Of a stretch of 64,000 nt of DNA, positions 63,349-64,000 are shown in pieces. The stretch covers positions 1-64,000 of the forward strand of contig NZ_SDVB01000248.1 in NCBI RefSeq assembly GCF_004137355.1. Direction: 5' to 3'. How positions within the stretch are numbered: the stretch's first letter is position 1; each line of letters starts with the position of its first letter. The translations under genes and the position numbers were made by a program. The notes beneath the pieces were generated by a model. It made no database searches and was not told the DNA's origin. It was given only the letters and a program-made list of their open reading frames with translations. The stretch is from Ciceribacter ferrooxidans (GTDB lineage: Bacteria; Pseudomonadota; Alphaproteobacteria; Rhizobiales; Rhizobiaceae).

Positions 63349-64000
63349 TCAGCTGCCGGTCTGACGCAGAGCTTCACTGCGCTTGACCGCTTCGATGTCG
63401 CGATAGCGGGCACCCGGATGCGGTGCCTCGAGGAAAGCGCCACGACCGAAGAGCTTTTCGCGTAAAGTGCCGGGGCGATATTCCGTCGGATAGACGCCGC
63501 GTTTCTGCAGCTCGGGAACGAGGTAGCCGACGATGTTCTCGAAGGTTTCGGGGGTTACCGCGTAGGCGAGATTGAAACCGTCGACGCCGGTATCCTCCAC
63601 CCACTGCTGCAGCTCGTCGGCAACGGTCGCCGGAGAACCGACAATCACCGGCCCCATTCCGCCGATCCCGCCCCACTCGGCGAGTTCACGAATTGTCCAG
63701 CGCTTGTTCGGATCGCCTTCCGACAGGCTCTCCACCGCCGAATGGATCGCATTGGTCTCGATCTTGCGGACAAGGTCATCGGGCCGGTAGCGGGAGAAAT
63801 CGATGCCGGTCCAGCCGGACATGAAAACCAGCGAGCCGTCATAGGAGACGTAGTCCAGATATTCACGGAACTTCGCCTTTGCCTTCTCGTCGGTTTCGTC
63901 GACGATGACCGTCAGCAGATTGTAGATCTTCAGGCTGTCGCGCGTGCGGCCGGCGGCCACGGCCCGGGCGGTGACATCGGCGACATAGTTGCGCAGGATC
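63349..64000 (-). CDS. FMN-dependent monooxygenase (NtaA/SnaA/DszA type), partial
   Basis: The C-terminal 217 residues of a luciferase-like monooxygenase; the N-terminus lies beyond the window. Typical blocks are VIVDETDEKAKAKFREYLDY, MSGWTGIDFSRYRPDD, GPVIVGSPATVADELQQWVE and DGFNLAYAVTPETFENIVGY, ending with VPELQKRGVYPTEY. These enzymes use FMNH2 to oxidise organosulfur or aminocarboxylate substrates, and they are often encoded next to SfnB-like proteins as here. It probably works with the flavin reductase in this island. Confidence 0.9.
   Translation of the reverse strand, partial: ILRNYVADVTARAVAAGRTRDSLKIYNLLTVIVDETDEKAKAKFREYLDYVSYDGSLVFMSGWTGIDFSRYRPDDLVRKIETNAIHSAVESLSEGDPNKRWTIRELAEWGGIGGMGPVIVGSPATVADELQQWVEDTGVDGFNLAYAVTPETFENIVGYLVPELQKRGVYPTEYRPGTLREKLFGRGAFLEAPHPGARYRDIEAVKRSEALRQTGS

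Overview
The window is GC-rich and gene-dense. Its content (many ABC uptake operons with Pot-, Glp- and BMP-type architecture, a cydDCABX operon under an FnrN/FixK-type box, AcoR-, GntR-, TetR-, LuxR- and Rrf2-type regulators, IS630/IS66/IS110/IS481 pieces) points to an alphaproteobacterium of the Rhizobiales (Rhizobium/Ensifer/Agrobacterium-like). It looks like accessory or megaplasmid DNA devoted to nutrient scavenging. No rRNA, tRNA or CRISPR array was seen.

Layout. 1-0.8 kb: an N-terminally incomplete IS630 transposase beside a perfect 40-bp palindrome. 0.8-5.9 kb: a BMP-family (nucleoside-type) ABC transporter. 6.2-12.9 kb: a GlpSTPQV-like ABC transporter led by a zinc alcohol dehydrogenase, with a sigma54 (-24/-12) promoter and a divergent AcoR-like activator (13.1-15.0 kb). 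15.1-20.0 kb: a PotABCD-like transporter plus a short-chain dehydrogenase (SDR), divergent from a LuxR-type regulator. 21.0-21.3 kb: IS66 remnant. 21.3-27.7 kb: cytochrome bd oxidase operon cydDCABX. 27.8-28.4 kb: anaerobox and IS481-like remnant. 28.5-30.7 kb: two related membrane proteins of unknown function, divergent from a TetR regulator, with an 18-bp operator-like palindrome between them.

31.5-45.5 kb: a large catabolic/uptake operon divergent from a GntR regulator that carries two winged-helix domains. It encodes one permease pair, two ATPases, two substrate-binding proteins, two SDRs, a NodB-fold hydrolase like cyclic imide hydrolase/HpPgdA, an amidase, a COG0523 GTPase and a small CxxC protein. 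I infer a cyclic-imide/amide degradation pathway: imide uptake, ring opening by the NodB-fold enzyme, deamidation by the amidase, with a dedicated metal-delivery pair. This is the best candidate for an undescribed system here.

45.6-47.2 kb: an IS110-family element flanked by a 167-bp inverted duplication of its own 5' end. 47.3-48.6 kb: a frameshifted small secreted protein and a HAD phosphatase. 48.8-64 kb: a sulfur-scavenging island with an Rrf2 regulator, acyl-CoA-dehydrogenase-like/SfnB enzymes, a flavin reductase, an FAD protein, ssuBCD with two tandem SsuA-like proteins, a sulfate-binding protein, an aldo/keto reductase and an FMN monooxygenase cut by the window end. Similar AT-rich motifs sit upstream of at least five transcription units in this island and may be its shared operator.
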